Positions 17,810 to 28,322 of a stretch of 51,874 nt of DNA are shown piece by piece (the stretch's first letter is position 1; the number at the start of each line of letters is the position of its first letter). The translations under genes and the position numbers were made by a program. The notes under the pieces are model-generated. The model was not told where the DNA came from and made no database searches. It worked only from the letters and a program-made list of their open reading frames with translations. The stretch comes from Pantoea stewartii subsp. stewartii (lineage in GTDB: Bacteria > Pseudomonadota > Gammaproteobacteria > Enterobacterales > Enterobacteriaceae): NCBI RefSeq assembly GCF_008801695.1, contig NZ_VZPF01000030.1, forward strand, positions 1 through 51,874. Direction: 5' to 3'.

Positions 17810-19132
17810 TCAGGCGCTAAACCAGGTGCCATTGCGCCAGTGCCTGCGCCAGACCAGCAAAAGTGACAGGCCGCGAAGCGCCAGAAAAACGGCTATCGCC
17901 AGCCATAGACCGTGATTACCGATAAAAGGCACGGTTAACAGCGTCAGGAAATAGCCCAGTGCGGCAATCGCCATACTGTTGCGCATTTCTCTTCCGCGGG
18001 TCGCACCAATAAACATGCCATCCAGCAGATAGCACCAGACGCCAACCAGCGGCATGACAACCTGCCACGGCAGAAAGCGGTCAGCCGCCTGTTGAAGTGC
18101 GGGAATCGATGTCAGGAGAGCCACGATCTGATAGCCACAAACAGCATAGACCAGGGAGAAAAACAGCGCGACTGACAGTGCCTGACGGCAGGCAGCAATC
18201 CATACCAGTTGCAACCTGCTGCCGTCTTTTGCGCCGTGTGCCTCACCAGCAAAGGCTTCGACGGCGTAAGCAAAGCCATCCAGCGCATAGGCGGTAAACG
18301 TCATGAACATCAGCAGGATGGCATTTACCGCCACCACATCAGGTCCGATACGCGTTCCCAGCACGGTCAGAGAGGCAAAGCAAAGCTGTAACAGTAAGGT
18401 ACGCAGCAGGATATCGCGATTCAGGCGCAGCAGGCGGTGGATATCGCCACGCCAGCTATGGACCAGACTGCGCAGCGTGATACCACGCAGCGCCAGCACG
18501 CGCCAGACCATAAGTGCCCCGACCAGCAACGTCGCATATTCCGCGATAGCCGTCGCGGCTGCAGCCCCGGCGACGCCCCAGTGCAGCCCCAGCACCAGCC
18601 AGAGGTCCAGCAGAATATTGATAACGTTGCCCACCACCAGCAGGATGACCGGCGCTCTGGCATACTGTACGCCCAGCAGCCAGCCCAGAATCACCAGGTT
18701 AGCCAGCATGGCGGGCGCACTGAGCCAGCGAATATGGATAAACAGCGCAGCCTGCTCAAGCACGGCGGCCTCTCCGCCGATAAAGCGGGTTGTTAATGCC
18801 GTCACGGGATGACGCAGGGCAATAAACAGGCTGCCGGCCAGTAAGGCAATGATCAGGGGCTGTGCCAATGCACGCGCCAGCGCCGTTTTATCGCCCGCGC
18901 CAAACGCCTGAGCCGTCAGGCCTGTCGTACTCATCCGCAGAAAAAGCAGCAGCATGAAGATGAAACTGGTAACGGTCGTCCCGACCGCAACGCCGCCCAG
19001 ATAAACCGGGCTGTCGAGATGGCCAATAACGGCTGTATCGACTAAGCCGAGCAGAGGAACGGTGATATTTGACAGGATCATGGGCAGCGCCAGCCGCCAC
19101 AGTTTTTTATCGGTAGCTGTCAGGAAGCGCAT
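17810..19132 (-). CDS. dinF: MATE family transporter DinF
   Basis: This 440-residue MATE-type multidrug/oxidant efflux protein has 12 predicted helices. It aligns closely to E. coli DinF (MRFLTATDKKLWRLALPMILSNITVPLLGLVDTAVIGHL.., ..RMSTTGLTAQAFG.., C-terminal ..RRHWRNGTWF..). The ATG at 19132 matches the E. coli start; the frame is open to 19210 but that extension is unlike the family. It follows lexA by 109 bp on the same strand and is expected to be SOS-induced from the lexA promoter. Confidence 0.94.
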   Translation of the reverse strand: MRFLTATDKKLWRLALPMILSNITVPLLGLVDTAVIGHLDSPVYLGGVAVGTTVTSFIFMLLLFLRMSTTGLTAQAFGAGDKTALARALAQPLIIALLAGSLFIALRHPVTALTTRFIGGEAAVLEQAALFIHIRWLSAPAMLANLVILGWLLGVQYARAPVILLVVGNVINILLDLWLVLGLHWGVAGAAAATAIAEYATLLVGALMVWRVLALRGITLRSLVHSWRGDIHRLLRLNRDILLRTLLLQLCFASLTVLGTRIGPDVVAVNAILLMFMTFTAYALDGFAYAVEAFAGEAHGAKDGSRLQLVWIAACRQALSVALFFSLVYAVCGYQIVALLTSIPALQQAADRFLPWQVVMPLVGVWCYLLDGMFIGATRGREMRNSMAIAALGYFLTLLTVPFIGNHGLWLAIAVFLALRGLSLLLVWRRHWRNGTWFSA

Positions 19133-19241
19133 GTAACGTCCGTGCAATGCGCCGCTGGTGTTACAGATGAACCCACAGCGGCAAAACAGGGGCAGACTGG
19201 GTAACGTCAAGGTTGACGTAAAGAGCCAACCTTAAGAAGAG

Positions 19242-19856
19242 TTACAACCACTCACCGTTACGTACGATGCCAACCGCCAGACCTTCAACCGTCAGCGACT
19301 GCGCACGTGTATCGACAATGATAGGCTCAAAATCCGTATTTTCAGGTAACAGATGCACCACTGATCCCTGTTTTTTCCAGCGCTTCACAGTGACTTCGTC
19401 GTCAATGCGCGCTACCACCACCTGACCATTACGCACTTCCTGCGTTTTATGCACGGCCAGCAAATCACCATCCATGATGCCAATGTCTTTCATTGACATG
19501 CCGCTAACGCGCAGCAGGAAATCGGCAGAGGGCTTGAACATGTCTGGATCCACTTTGTAGTGGGTTTCGATATGTTCCTGGGCCAGCAACGGCTCACCCG
19601 CCGCAACGCGCCCAATGAGTGGCAGGCCATCTGAAGGTTCTTCTTCCATTAACAAACGGATACCGCGGGACGCACCAGAGACGATTTCAATCACGCCTTT
19701 ACGCGACAGCGCTTTCAGATGCTCTTCTGCCGCGTTAGGTGAGCGGAAGCCCAGTTGCGCAGCAATTTCTGCACGCGTAGGCGGCATGCCCGTTTGATTA
19801 ATGTGGTCGCGAATCAAGTCGTAGACCTGTTGCTGCCTGCTGGTTAATGCTTTCAT
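19242..19856 (-). CDS. lexA: LexA SOS repressor
   Basis: This 204-residue protein (E. coli 202) has an N-terminal winged helix ([40 protein letters not shown]). The self-cleavage bond is Ala-Gly in RVAAGEP near residue 84, the catalytic Ser is in SGMSMKD (~120) and the catalytic Lys in DEVTVKRW (~157). RecA filaments trigger its autolysis and de-repress DNA-repair genes. Two SOS boxes lie directly upstream, so it is autoregulated; dinF is downstream. Confidence 0.97.
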   Translation of the reverse strand: MKALTSRQQQVYDLIRDHINQTGMPPTRAEIAAQLGFRSPNAAEEHLKALSRKGVIEIVSGASRGIRLLMEEEPSDGLPLIGRVAAGEPLLAQEHIETHYKVDPDMFKPSADFLLRVSGMSMKDIGIMDGDLLAVHKTQEVRNGQVVVARIDDEVTVKRWKKQGSVVHLLPENTDFEPIIVDTRAQSLTVEGLAVGIVRNGEWL

Positions 19857-19864
19857 CCCGCCCC

Positions 19865-19899
19865 CTGGTTGTTTATACAGTCGCTGTGAGTATATACAG
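19865..19899 (-). promoter_or_regulatory. Two LexA (SOS) boxes upstream of lexA
   Basis: CTGT-GAGTATAT-ACAG (19884-19899) is a perfect CTGT-N8-ACAG box. CTGG-TTGTTTAT-ACAG (19865-19880) is a second box with one mismatch. Paired boxes in this spacing are also found at E. coli lexA. Confidence 0.95.
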
Positions 19900-19962
19900 G
19901 TATTGGTGAAATGGAAACCAAAAGTCAGGCCAAAATCAGTAATTTGACGGGAGATGGAATGC

Positions 19963-20331
19963 TTATCGCAAATGCGACCAAAGTAGCGTTCCCCAAACGA
20001 ACAGGGCCAGTACTATTGCCAGCAAAACAGCGGCCGATCCCATATCTTTGGCTCGGCCGGCAAGAGGATGACGTTCCTGCCCTGTGCGGTCCACCACCGC
20101 TTCGATGGCGCTGTTCAGAACTTCAACAATCATCACCAGCATGACCGCGCCAATCATCAGGATGCGCGAAATAGTATCGACATCCAGCCAGCAGGCCAGG
20201 ATAATTGCCGCCAGTGAAATTACGGCTTCCTGGCGGAAGGCAGCTTCATGCTGCCAGGCGGCGCGAAGACCTTGCCATGAGTAGCCAGCCGCTTTCACAA
20301 TCCGGGTAATGCCGGTGACATTATTTGTCAT
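19963..20331 (-). CDS. dgkA: Diacylglycerol kinase DgkA
   Basis: This 122-residue, three-helix inner-membrane enzyme has the same length as E. coli DgkA. The active-site stretch is ..[16 protein letters not shown].. and the kinase signature is [13 protein letters not shown]. It phosphorylates diacylglycerol released during osmoregulated glucan synthesis back to phosphatidate. It is divergent from plsB, another phospholipid gene, and next to lexA as in E. coli. Confidence 0.96.
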   Translation of the reverse strand: MTNNVTGITRIVKAAGYSWQGLRAAWQHEAAFRQEAVISLAAIILACWLDVDTISRILMIGAVMLVMIVEVLNSAIEAVVDRTGQERHPLAGRAKDMGSAAVLLAIVLALFVWGTLLWSHLR

Positions 20332-20450
20332 GATAAAGGAACTCGTTTCAAAGGATTGACGTCAATACCGGGCAGCGCACAATTGTCGCTGTCACAGATT
20401 TTTGCTGCGCGTTCTGATATGCTTGCGCCGCTTTGCTAACAAGAGGCTTC

Positions 20451-22886
20451 ATGTTGTCTATGTCAGGTTGGCGTAAAATTTTTTATAAATTGCTGAACTT
20501 ACCCCTTTCATTTCTGGTAAAGAGTAAGGCCATTCCGGCTGATCCCGTGTCCGAACATGGGCTGGATCCTACCCGGCCTATTATGTATGTCCTGCCTTAT
20601 GATTCAAAGGCCGATCTCCTGACTTTACGCGCGCAGTGCATCCGGCACGATCTGCCTGATCCGCTTATTCCGCTGGAGATAGACGGCGCCCTGTTGCCGC
20701 GTCATGTCTTTATCAATGACGGTCCGCGTGTGTTCCCCTATTTTGTGCCCAGCCTTGAATCGGTCAAAATCTTCCACGAGTATCTTGATCTGCACCGCAG
20801 CAATCCTGAACTTGATGTTCAGATGTTACCGGTTTCAGTCATGTTTGGCCGTGCGCCGGGTCGGGAAGTCCAGGGCGACGATCATCCGCCTCATTTGCGG
20901 CTCCTTAACGGCATTCAGAAATTCTTTGCCGTTCTCTGGCATGGCCGCGACAGTTTTGTGCGTTTTTCGCCCACGGTCTCCCTGCGTCGTATGGCGACCG
21001 AACACGGTACCGACAAGTCGATTGCGCAGAAGCTGGCTCGCGTAGCGCGCATCCACTTTGCCCGTCAGCGCCTGGCCGCGGTGGGACCGCGTCTGCCGGC
21101 TCGCCAGGATTTATTCAATCGCCTGTTGCAGTCGAAGGCGATTGAAAAAGCCGTGGAAGACGAGGCGCGTAGCAAGAAAATCTCCCATGAGAAAGCGCAG
21201 CAAAACGCCATTGAAATGATGGAAGAAATTGCGGCCAACTTTTCCTACGAAGCGATTCGTATCACCGACCGCGTGATGGGTTGGCTCTGGAGCCGACTCT
21301 ACCAGGGGATCAACGTTAACGGCGGTGAGCGGGTACGTCAGCTGGCGCAGGACGGCCATGAAATTGTTTATGTGCCCTGCCACCGCAGCCATATGGACTA
21401 CCTGCTACTGTCTTATGTGCTGTATTACCAGGGCCTGGTTCCGCCGCATATTGCCGCAGGGATTAACCTGAACTTCTGGCCTGCCGGGCCGATTTTCCGT
21501 CGTCTGGGTGCCTTCTTTATTCGTCGTACCTTTAAAGGCAACAAGCTCTATTCAACCGTGTTCCGTGAATACCTTGGCGAGCTCTTTACCCGCGGCTATT
21601 CCGTCGAGTATTTCGTGGAAGGTGGACGCTCACGTACCGGCCGACTGCTGGATCCGAAAACCGGCACCCTCTCTATGACGCTGCAGGCCATGCTGCGCGG
21701 CGGCACGCGACCTATCACGTTAGTGCCCATTTACATCGGTTATGAACATGTAATGGAAGTGGGTACTTACGCTAAAGAGCTACGCGGTGCGGCAAAAGAG
21801 AAAGAAGGCTTTATGCAGATGGTGCGCGGCCTGCGTAAGCTGCGCAACCTGGGCCAGGGTTATGTGAACTTTGGTGAGCCGTTGCCGCTGATCAACTATC
21901 TGAACAAGCGCGTACCGGAATGGCGTGAGTCTATCGATCCCATTGAAGCGCAACGTCCGGGCTGGTTAACGCCAACGGCCAATGATATCGCCGCCACCAT
22001 CATGGTACGTATTAATGAAGCCGGTGCCGCGAACGCCATGAACCTGTGCGTAACGGCACTGCTCGCTTCCCGCCAGCGTTCGCTGACCCGTGAACAGCTG
22101 ATTGAGCAGCTGGAGTGCTATACCCAGTTATTACGTAATGTGCCCTACTCGCCGGATGCCACTTTGCCTGACATGTCTGCGGAAGCGTTGCTGGATCACG
22201 CGCTGAGTATGAACAAGTTTGAGAGTGAGAAGGACAGTATCGGCGACATCATTATTCTGCCGCGCGAGCAGGCGGTGCTGATGACCTATTACCGGAATAA
22301 CATCCACCATATGTTGGTGATGCCCTCTCTGATTGCGGCCATCATCCAGCAGCACCGTAACCTGAGCGAAGCCGAACTGCTGCGCCAGGTCAGCCTGATT
22401 TACCCCATGCTGAAGAGCGAGCTGTTCCTGCGCTGGGGCAACGACCAGCTGCCGCAGCTGCTGGCTGACTTATGCCAGGAGCTGGCGCGCCAGGGACTGA
22501 TTACCGTTGAGGCAGGTCTGCTGTCGTTCAACACGGCACGTTACCGTACGCTGCAGTTGCTGGCTGCCGGTGTACGTGAAACGCTGCAACGTTACGCCAT
22601 CACCTTCTCGATTCTCAGCGCCAAGCCCACCATCAACCGCGGCACGCTGGAAAAAGAGAGCCGCACGCTGGCCCAGCGCCTGAGCGTACTGCATGCCATC
22701 AATGCGCCTGAGTTTTTCGATAAAGCGGTGTTCTCTACACTGGTACTGACCCTGCGCGATGAAGGCTATATCAGCGACAGTGGCGATGCGGATGTGGCGC
22801 AGACGCTGGCGACCTGGCACATTCTGGCAGAACTGGTCACCAGCGATGTCCGTATGACCATCGAGAGCGCCGTTGCACACAGCTAA
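20451..22886 (+). CDS. plsB: Glycerol-3-phosphate 1-O-acyltransferase PlsB
   Basis: First enzyme of phospholipid synthesis, transferring an acyl group from acyl-ACP or acyl-CoA to glycerol-3-phosphate at the inner membrane. The acyltransferase motif HX4D is in [14 protein letters not shown] (~residue 310), with ..[12 protein letters not shown].. and [16 protein letters not shown] following. E. coli PlsB (807 residues) starts at the codon equivalent to 20460 (MSGW). Here the ATG at 20451 (811 residues) has the better spaced AGAGG; 20433 and 20460 are alternatives. Confidence 0.95.
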   Translation: MLSMSGWRKIFYKLLNLPLSFLVKSKAIPADPVSEHGLDPTRPIMYVLPYDSKADLLTLRAQCIRHDLPDPLIPLEIDGALLPRHVFINDGPRVFPYFVPSLESVKIFHEYLDLHRSNPELDVQMLPVSVMFGRAPGREVQGDDHPPHLRLLNGIQKFFAVLWHGRDSFVRFSPTVSLRRMATEHGTDKSIAQKLARVARIHFARQRLAAVGPRLPARQDLFNRLLQSKAIEKAVEDEARSKKISHEKAQQNAIEMMEEIAANFSYEAIRITDRVMGWLWSRLYQGINVNGGERVRQLAQDGHEIVYVPCHRSHMDYLLLSYVLYYQGLVPPHIAAGINLNFWPAGPIFRRLGAFFIRRTFKGNKLYSTVFREYLGELFTRGYSVEYFVEGGRSRTGRLLDPKTGTLSMTLQAMLRGGTRPITLVPIYIGYEHVMEVGTYAKELRGAAKEKEGFMQMVRGLRKLRNLGQGYVNFGEPLPLINYLNKRVPEWRESIDPIEAQRPGWLTPTANDIAATIMVRINEAGAANAMNLCVTALLASRQRSLTREQLIEQLECYTQLLRNVPYSPDATLPDMSAEALLDHALSMNKFESEKDSIGDIIILPREQAVLMTYYRNNIHHMLVMPSLIAAIIQQHRNLSEAELLRQVSLIYPMLKSELFLRWGNDQLPQLLADLCQELARQGLITVEAGLLSFNTARYRTLQLLAAGVRETLQRYAITFSILSAKPTINRGTLEKESRTLAQRLSVLHAINAPEFFDKAVFSTLVLTLRDEGYISDSGDADVAQTLATWHILAELVTSDVRMTIESAVAHS

Positions 22887-22900
22887 CGTGCTGGCATGAC

Positions 22901-22932
22901 AAAAAAGGCGACCTGACTGGTCGCCTTTTTTA
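22901..22932. terminator. Bidirectional terminator between plsB and ubiA
   Basis: AAAAAAGGCGACC-TGACT-GGTCGCCTTTTTT: perfect stem with A and T tracts on either side, between convergent genes. Confidence 0.95.
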
Positions 22933-22987
22933 TTGCTTACTGAACCTCACACTGTGCATCGCACTGGCGCTACGTTCGGTGCCTGCC

Positions 22988-23872
22988 CTATAACAGGTTT
23001 AAGAACGGCGGAGTATTCATTAACACGCCGAGAAACAGCACCAGCCCTACATAATTGTTATTCAGAAACGCCTGGAAACAGGCCTGACGCGCGCGCTTTG
23101 CGATCAGTTTTTGCTGATAAACAAATAAACCGCCCGCCAGTAACAGCGTCCAGTAAAACGCCCCATTCAGATGCAGCCGTGTCCCTACCAGCGCCATCAG
23201 CCCCAGCGTCGCCAGTTGCAGCAGGCCGATAATCAATTTGTCGTACTGGCCAAACAGAATGGCTGTGGACTTCACGCCAATCTTCAGGTCGTCCTCGCGA
23301 TCCACCATGGCATATTGCGTATCGTAGGCCACCGTCCAGCAAATGTTGGCGAGAAAGACCAGCCAGCAAACCAGAGGTAAGGACTCACTAACCGCGGCCC
23401 AGGCCATGGGAATTGCCCAGCCAAATGCGGCGCCAAGGACTACCTGCGGCAAATGCGTATAGCGCTTCATAAAAGGATAAACCCAGGCAAGCGCCAGCCC
23501 GACAACAGAAAGCATAATCGTCATCAGGTTCATGCTCAGTACCAGGCCAAACGCGATCAGCCCCAGTACCACAAACAGCATTTTAGCCTCTTTCGCCGTG
23601 ACAGCACCGCTGGCCAGTGGCCGGAGCTTTGTGCGTTCCACATGGCCGTCGACTTTGCGGTCAGCATAATCGTTAATCACACAGCCAGCTGCACGCATGA
23701 CAAATACGCCCGCGACAAACACGATCAGTACCGGTAACGGCGGCATCGCCCTGTTAGCCAGCCACAGCGCCCACAACGTCGGCCACAGCAGCAGCTGTGT
23801 GCCAATAGGTTTATCAATTCGCATGAGGCGGCTGTAAGCCTGCCATTTGGTCATTTGTTGTCTGTTTTGCAC
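22988..23872 (-). CDS. ubiA: 4-hydroxybenzoate octaprenyltransferase UbiA
   Basis: This 294-residue membrane prenyltransferase attaches the polyprenyl tail to 4-hydroxybenzoate in ubiquinone synthesis. The two Asp-rich Mg-diphosphate motifs are visible: [15 protein letters not shown] (~residue 67) and [17 protein letters not shown] (~185). The hydrophobic helices match E. coli UbiA. It lies 11 bp after ubiC and is probably co-transcribed with it. Confidence 0.96.
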   Translation of the reverse strand: MQNRQQMTKWQAYSRLMRIDKPIGTQLLLWPTLWALWLANRAMPPLPVLIVFVAGVFVMRAAGCVINDYADRKVDGHVERTKLRPLASGAVTAKEAKMLFVVLGLIAFGLVLSMNLMTIMLSVVGLALAWVYPFMKRYTHLPQVVLGAAFGWAIPMAWAAVSESLPLVCWLVFLANICWTVAYDTQYAMVDREDDLKIGVKSTAILFGQYDKLIIGLLQLATLGLMALVGTRLHLNGAFYWTLLLAGGLFVYQQKLIAKRARQACFQAFLNNNYVGLVLFLGVLMNTPPFLNLL

Positions 23873-23883
23873 AGGTCAAATCC

Positions 23884-24396
23884 TTAACCCTGGTAACGGT
23901 AAACCGGCGACGCCGGTAAAAATAATTCGGTTAGTAGCAGGGGCTTCCCCGATAAACGCAGGCGCGACCGACGTCCCCACAGCGATTCAACGTTACCGGG
24001 CTCGATAAAATCGCGGGTCAGGGTTGAAGAGGAGAACAGGTAACGTCCCAGCGGTCGCGTTCCGAGCTGCTGCAACATCGCTTCGGGACCGTTCAGGGTG
24101 CTTTCAGGCACCAGCGTGCGTCCCGCCAGCCAGGGTTGTTCGTCGCCATACAGGATCACTTCACGCAGCCAGAAGCGCTGATCAGCGGGTAACAGCGCAC
24201 CTTCGTCACCTAATTCGTCAGCGTGGATAAACCCTTCACGAACGGGCTCCACCCTGACCTTCTGGCAATGCTGTTCGAAGCGCCTGGTCATAGAGTCCTC
24301 CTCCATCAGCCAGTCACGAAGTGATGGCGACAGAGCAGCACCGTCCAGCGCCAGCCAGTTGAGTGAACGTAATAAACGGAGCGGGTCTTGCGTCAT
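23884..24396 (-). CDS. ubiC: Chorismate pyruvate-lyase UbiC
   Basis: This 170-residue enzyme splits chorismate to 4-hydroxybenzoate and pyruvate, the first committed step of ubiquinone synthesis. Conserved segments: the N-terminal ..[19 protein letters not shown].., the active-site arginine in ..[25 protein letters not shown].., and C-terminal ..[14 protein letters not shown]... The ATG at 24396 follows a purine-rich GGGGGAAAG; a TTG at 24411 is a less likely start. It heads the ubiCA operon. Confidence 0.95.
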   Translation of the reverse strand: MTQDPLRLLRSLNWLALDGAALSPSLRDWLMEEDSMTRRFEQHCQKVRVEPVREGFIHADELGDEGALLPADQRFWLREVILYGDEQPWLAGRTLVPESTLNGPEAMLQQLGTRPLGRYLFSSSTLTRDFIEPGNVESLWGRRSRLRLSGKPLLLTELFLPASPVYRYQG

Positions 24397-24479
24397 GACA
24401 CTTTCCCCCAAAAATTTTCAGGCAGGTAGTTTAGCGCAGAGCGATTCACGGCACACCCGTCCGTCATGCAAACGCGAGG

Positions 24480-24890
24480 TTATTCGCGCTTAAGCCGGTT
24501 ACTGTTTGCCAGCCACAGGGTGATAACCAGCAGCAGAATAGCAGCCGAGTAGCACAGCGTATCAAAGGGATTTTTGTGGTCGACGATAATCAGCCTGATG
24601 ATAGCCGTGATGCCGATATAGACGAAATAGCGTAACGGGAAATGGTAACCCGACTGGAAGTACTTCACGATGAGGGCAATAAACTCAAAGTAAAGGAAGT
24701 AAATCACGATGCCTTCGATCAGAAGATAGGAGGACGCCTGCTCGCCCGTGCTGAACAGGACGTTGGCTAAATGGACCGTCTCTTTGCCCAGGAAGACCAT
24801 TAAAATGAACGCCAGAATCAGCAATCCTGCATTCAGCACCCATTGCATCAGGCGCGCTATCTTTTGTGCTATCGGGTTTTTATCACTCAT
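24480..24890 (-). CDS. psiE: Phosphate-starvation-inducible protein PsiE
   Basis: This 136-residue membrane protein has the same length as E. coli PsiE, with four hydrophobic helices and near-identical blocks ([57 protein letters not shown]). The function is unknown. The ATG at 24890 has GAGG upstream; further starts to 24932 are open but not family-like. A perfect CRP site lies ~50 bp upstream, matching reported cAMP-CRP control in E. coli. Confidence 0.93.
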   Translation of the reverse strand: MSDKNPIAQKIARLMQWVLNAGLLILAFILMVFLGKETVHLANVLFSTGEQASSYLLIEGIVIYFLYFEFIALIVKYFQSGYHFPLRYFVYIGITAIIRLIIVDHKNPFDTLCYSAAILLLVITLWLANSNRLKRE

Positions 24891-24939
24891 TTCACGCCTC
24901 GAAAATAAAGGGATGTTTTCTGGCATTATCATGCTTTAG

Positions 24940-24955
24940 TGTGACGTAAATCACA
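24940..24955. promoter_or_regulatory. CRP-binding site upstream of psiE
   Basis: TGTGA-CGTAAA-TCACA is a perfect CRP dyad. E. coli psiE is reported to be under PhoB activation and CRP-cAMP repression. I could not place a convincing Pho box here. Confidence 0.8.
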
Positions 24956-25464
24956 ATATAGCCGTCAGGCTTACTTAACAGCGTCTTTCAAATCACCAGA
25001 CTGCGCGATGGAATGCCAGCCCCGGCACCCTGGGTTATACCGCCGGGACCGTACGAACCTGTCTTTTGATGAAAGCCAACCGGACAGACCGATCATATCG
25101 GCTGGCAGACCCACTCCGTCGTGCCGTCCTGTCATACGGTTTTCACATCCGACATTTACATTGGCTCGGTTTTTCAACCCCGGCAGTCAGCTAGCGCCCG
25201 CTTCCATACCCGACTCAATGGATAAGCGTCCTGAGGTAACACGCTGCGTTGCTCTCCGCGCAGCCAACAGCGGCGTTCAGGCCCGGCCAGGCTTAATCTG
25301 TTCCGCATTAACGGTTACGGGATTACGTCAGGTTAGTGTGCACTTACTCAACTATTAAGATGCGGCCGGACGGCGTTGCGCTGGCGGCGTTAAAACAGCC
25401 CGACGTCAGAGACGCAGACAAACGCCCCCTGTGGCGTGAAGACGCCGCAGCAAGAGAGGACAAC
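24956..25464. other. Gene-free stretch between psiE and the phosphatase-like gene
   Basis: About 500 bp where E. coli carries the mal and xylE genes. Short frames exist on both strands (e.g. 25008-25358 +) but none resembles a known protein or has a convincing start, so I treat it as non-coding. No clear terminator, repeat or RNA gene is visible. Confidence 0.4.
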
Positions 25465-26277
25465 ATGAAAACAATTCTGGTGATTCTGGACGGCCTGAGC
25501 CATCACGTTGCCCATCATGCGATGGGTTATCTGCACGCAGAATGTGCGCAAGGTAAAGGGCATTATTATCATCTCACCTGTGCACTGCCTTCTCTGTCGC
25601 GTCCGCTGTATGAATGCATTCTGACCGGTGTTGCGCCTGTGCAAAGTGGAATCATCCACAACGGGGTAAACCGCCTGAGTCACGAACAGAGCGTATTTCA
25701 CTATGCGCATGATGCGGGCCTGACCACCGCCGCAGCGGCTTATCACTGGATCAGTGAACTTTACAACCGCAGCCCTTTCGAGCCCGCGCGCGATCGTCAT
25801 ACCGAAGCGCCGGCCCTGCCTGTCCAGTTCGGGCACTTTTACGTTGACGACAGTTACCCCGATTCGCACCTGTTTGAAGATGCCGAGAGCCTGAGGTTGC
25901 GGCACAACCCGGACTTCCTCCTCATCCATCCGATGAATATCGATTATGCCGGTCATCAACATGGCCTGTCCTCGCCCCAGTATCGTAACCGGGCACGCAT
26001 GGCGGATGGTTACCTGTCGCAATGGATGCCTGGCTGGCTGGCAGAAGGCTATCAGGTGATGGTGACCGCCGACCATGGCATGAACGACGACCGCTCACAT
26101 GGTGGCATGCTGCCGGAGGAAACGACCGTTCCCCTGTTTGTCTTTGGTGACGGATTCTCGCTAAAGCCTGGGCTGGAACTGCAACAAACCGATCTCTGCG
26201 GCACGCTGTGTACACTGCTCGGCGTTCCTCATGACAAGCCGGTGCATCACGATCTGCTGGCACAGGTTTCGTTCTGA
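25465..26277 (+). CDS. Alkaline-phosphatase-superfamily (nucleotide pyrophosphatase/phosphodiesterase-like) protein
   Basis: This 270-residue protein has the metal-binding layout of the alkaline phosphatase/type I phosphodiesterase superfamily: ILDGLSHH (first Asp, ~residue 8), a nucleophile region ..CALPSLSRPLYECILTG.. (~residues 37-52), ..HPMNIDYAGHQHG.. and ..VTADHGMNDDRSHGG.. (Asp-His pair). It probably hydrolyses a phosphomono- or diester. There is no obvious signal peptide, so it is likely cytoplasmic. The ATG at 25465 has AGAGGA upstream; the frame is open to 25336 without a better start. It stands alone, with no transporter genes beside it. The substrate is unknown. Confidence 0.78.
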   Translation: MKTILVILDGLSHHVAHHAMGYLHAECAQGKGHYYHLTCALPSLSRPLYECILTGVAPVQSGIIHNGVNRLSHEQSVFHYAHDAGLTTAAAAYHWISELYNRSPFEPARDRHTEAPALPVQFGHFYVDDSYPDSHLFEDAESLRLRHNPDFLLIHPMNIDYAGHQHGLSSPQYRNRARMADGYLSQWMPGWLAEGYQVMVTADHGMNDDRSHGGMLPEETTVPLFVFGDGFSLKPGLELQQTDLCGTLCTLLGVPHDKPVHHDLLAQVSF

Positions 26278-26657
26278 CCCTCTTCCCGTTTCTGGCGGCA
26301 GAAATACAGTAAACTGCCGCCCCGGGTCTGGCGGGTTGGGCGAACGGCACAACCCGTACTTCTGTTGCCGTTATTCCGCTGATCACCTGCCGTACTGACT
26401 TTGTCGCCACGCCCTTCACTGACCACAGAAAAAAGCGCACCGGCCGCGCGCGGCGGGAAAGGTCCGCCTGAGGCCAGCCGGATTTGTCGTGAGGTATCCG
26501 CAGAGTGGTCTACATTTAAAGGGGCCGACGCTGCGCAGGTCATTTAAAACACTGGAAAAAAGTTCGCAACGTCCGGCAGCCATGTTCGCAGATTGCGCTC
26601 TCCATCAGGCTGGCAATCTGTCATGCCGTAAGCCTGATGGTTGAGGAGCAACGTTAC
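26278..26657. other. Gene-free stretch upstream of yjbB
   Basis: A ~380-bp GC-rich region with no recognisable gene, RNA or repeat. It must contain the yjbB promoter, which I cannot place with confidence. Confidence 0.4.
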
Positions 26658-28283
26658 GTGTTAACCCTGCTTAACTTACTGTCTGCCGTTGCGCTTCTGG
26701 TCTGGGGCACGCACATTACGCGCTCCGGCATTATGCGCGTTTACGGGGCCGATTTGCGCCGGGTGCTCAGTCGCAGCGTGGAAAAGAAGCCGATGGCGTT
26801 TCTTGCCGGTATCGGCGTAACGATGCTGGTGCAAAGCAGTAATGCCACCACGCTGCTGGTTACCTCGTTTGTGGCTCAAAATCTTGTCAGCCTGACACCC
26901 GCTCTGGTAGTGATACTGGGCGCTGACGTCGGTACGGCCATTATGGCGCGCGTCCTGACATTCGATCTCTCCTGGCTTTCCCCGCTGTTTATCTTTTTTG
27001 GCGTGGTTTTCTTCCTGAGTCGCAAACAAAGCCGGGCAGGTCAGCTTGGCCGGACCAGCATAGGTCTGGGGTTAATTCTGCTGGCGCTACAGCTGATTGT
27101 TGAAGCCGCCCGACCGATTACCCAGGCGGCTGGCGTGCAGGTTCTGTTTTCCAGCTTAACCGGTGACGTAATGCTGGACGCTCTGCTCGGAGCCGTCTTT
27201 GCCATTATCAGCTACTCCAGTCTCGCCGCTGTGCTGATTACCGCCACACTGACCGCCACAGGCGTGATCGCCTTCAAGGTGGCCCTGTGCCTGGTAATCG
27301 GCGCGAACCTGGGCAGCGGCTTACTGGCGGTTATTAACGGCAGCGGATCCAATGCGGCCGGTAAACGCGTTGCAATGGGCAGCTTTCTGTTTAAGCTGAC
27401 GGGTTGTGTAATAATTCTGCCCTTTGTTGAAACCGTAGCGGGCTGGCTGGATAAACTGCCCGTTAATGACGAAGAGCTGGTGATCTTCTTTCACGTTTTC
27501 TACAACCTGTTTCGCTGCATTATCATGGTGCCCTTTGCCGATGCGATGGCACGCCTGTGCCGTCGACTGATAGCGGACGATGCCGAAAGTGACGTCACGC
27601 TAAAACCCAGACACCTTGACAGCAGCGCGCTGGATACGCCCGCTCTGGCGCTGGTGAATGCTGCGCGCGAAGCGTTGCGTATGGGCGACGTGCTGGAGCA
27701 GATGCTGGATACGTTTCTGCAGGTGGTGCGCGGCGAGTCGCGGGCAGAACGCACGGTACGGCGGCTGGATGATGATGTGGATGTCCTGTATACCGCCATC
27801 AAACTCTATCTGGCGCGCATGCCGAAAGAGGATTTATCAGAGGAGGATTCCCGCCGCTGGGGGCAAATCATAGAAATGTCGCTGAATCTGGAGCAGGCCG
27901 GTGACATTATCGAGCGCATGAGCGGGGACGTCGCCGATAAATCTCTGGCTGCCCGGCGAACCTTTTCGCCCGAGGGCCTGAAAGAGCTGGAAGCCTTGCA
28001 TGAGCAGCTTATCGCGAATCTACGGCTGAGCCTGTCGGTATTTTTATCTCACGATGTTACCAGCGCTAAGCGGCTACGCCGCGCCAAACACCGCTTTCGC
28101 CTGAAAATACGCCGCTATTCACACTCGCATGTTGATCGGTTACATCAGCAGAACATTCAGAGCATTGAAACCAGTTCGCTGCACCTGGGCTTGCTGGGCG
28201 ATATGAAGCGTCTGAACTCGCTGTTTTGCGCGGTCGCTTACACGGTTCTGGAGCAGCCTGACGATGAGCGGGATTATGACTAA
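26658..28283 (+). CDS. yjbB: Na+/phosphate cotransporter family protein YjbB
   Basis: This 541-residue protein aligns with E. coli YjbB over its full length. Two Na/Pi-cotransporter repeats each carry the QSS-type motif (..VQSSNATTLLVTSFVAQ.. near 65; ..SYSSLAAVLITATLTATG.. near 195). A C-terminal PhoU-like helical domain (~residues 330-540) ends ..QNIQSIETSSLHLGLLGDMKRLNSLF... YjbB exports phosphate in E. coli. The start is taken as GTG 26658 (VLTLLNLLS), matching the E. coli N-terminus with GAGGAG upstream; an ATG at 26637 lacks a ribosome-binding site. Confidence 0.92.
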   Translation: MLTLLNLLSAVALLVWGTHITRSGIMRVYGADLRRVLSRSVEKKPMAFLAGIGVTMLVQSSNATTLLVTSFVAQNLVSLTPALVVILGADVGTAIMARVLTFDLSWLSPLFIFFGVVFFLSRKQSRAGQLGRTSIGLGLILLALQLIVEAARPITQAAGVQVLFSSLTGDVMLDALLGAVFAIISYSSLAAVLITATLTATGVIAFKVALCLVIGANLGSGLLAVINGSGSNAAGKRVAMGSFLFKLTGCVIILPFVETVAGWLDKLPVNDEELVIFFHVFYNLFRCIIMVPFADAMARLCRRLIADDAESDVTLKPRHLDSSALDTPALALVNAAREALRMGDVLEQMLDTFLQVVRGESRAERTVRRLDDDVDVLYTAIKLYLARMPKEDLSEEDSRRWGQIIEMSLNLEQAGDIIERMSGDVADKSLAARRTFSPEGLKELEALHEQLIANLRLSLSVFLSHDVTSAKRLRRAKHRFRLKIRRYSHSHVDRLHQQNIQSIETSSLHLGLLGDMKRLNSLFCAVAYTVLEQPDDERDYD

Positions 28284-28287
28284 AGAA

Positions 28288-28315
28288 AGTGCGAAGGCCG
28301 TTTGGCCTTCGCACT
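28288..28315. terminator. Hairpin between convergent yjbB and panS
   Basis: AGTGCGAAGGCC-GTTT-GGCCTTCGCACT, a perfect 12-bp stem. On the minus strand it is followed by TTCTTTAG, so it best serves panS; on the plus strand the tail is not T-rich. Confidence 0.75.
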
Positions 28316-28322
28316 GTGTCTC

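Noticed and set aside
25008..25358. 116-codon frame in the psiE-phosphatase gap as a gene
   Set aside because: No similarity to any family I recognise, no ribosome-binding site, low-complexity arginine/proline-rich translation typical of spurious frames.
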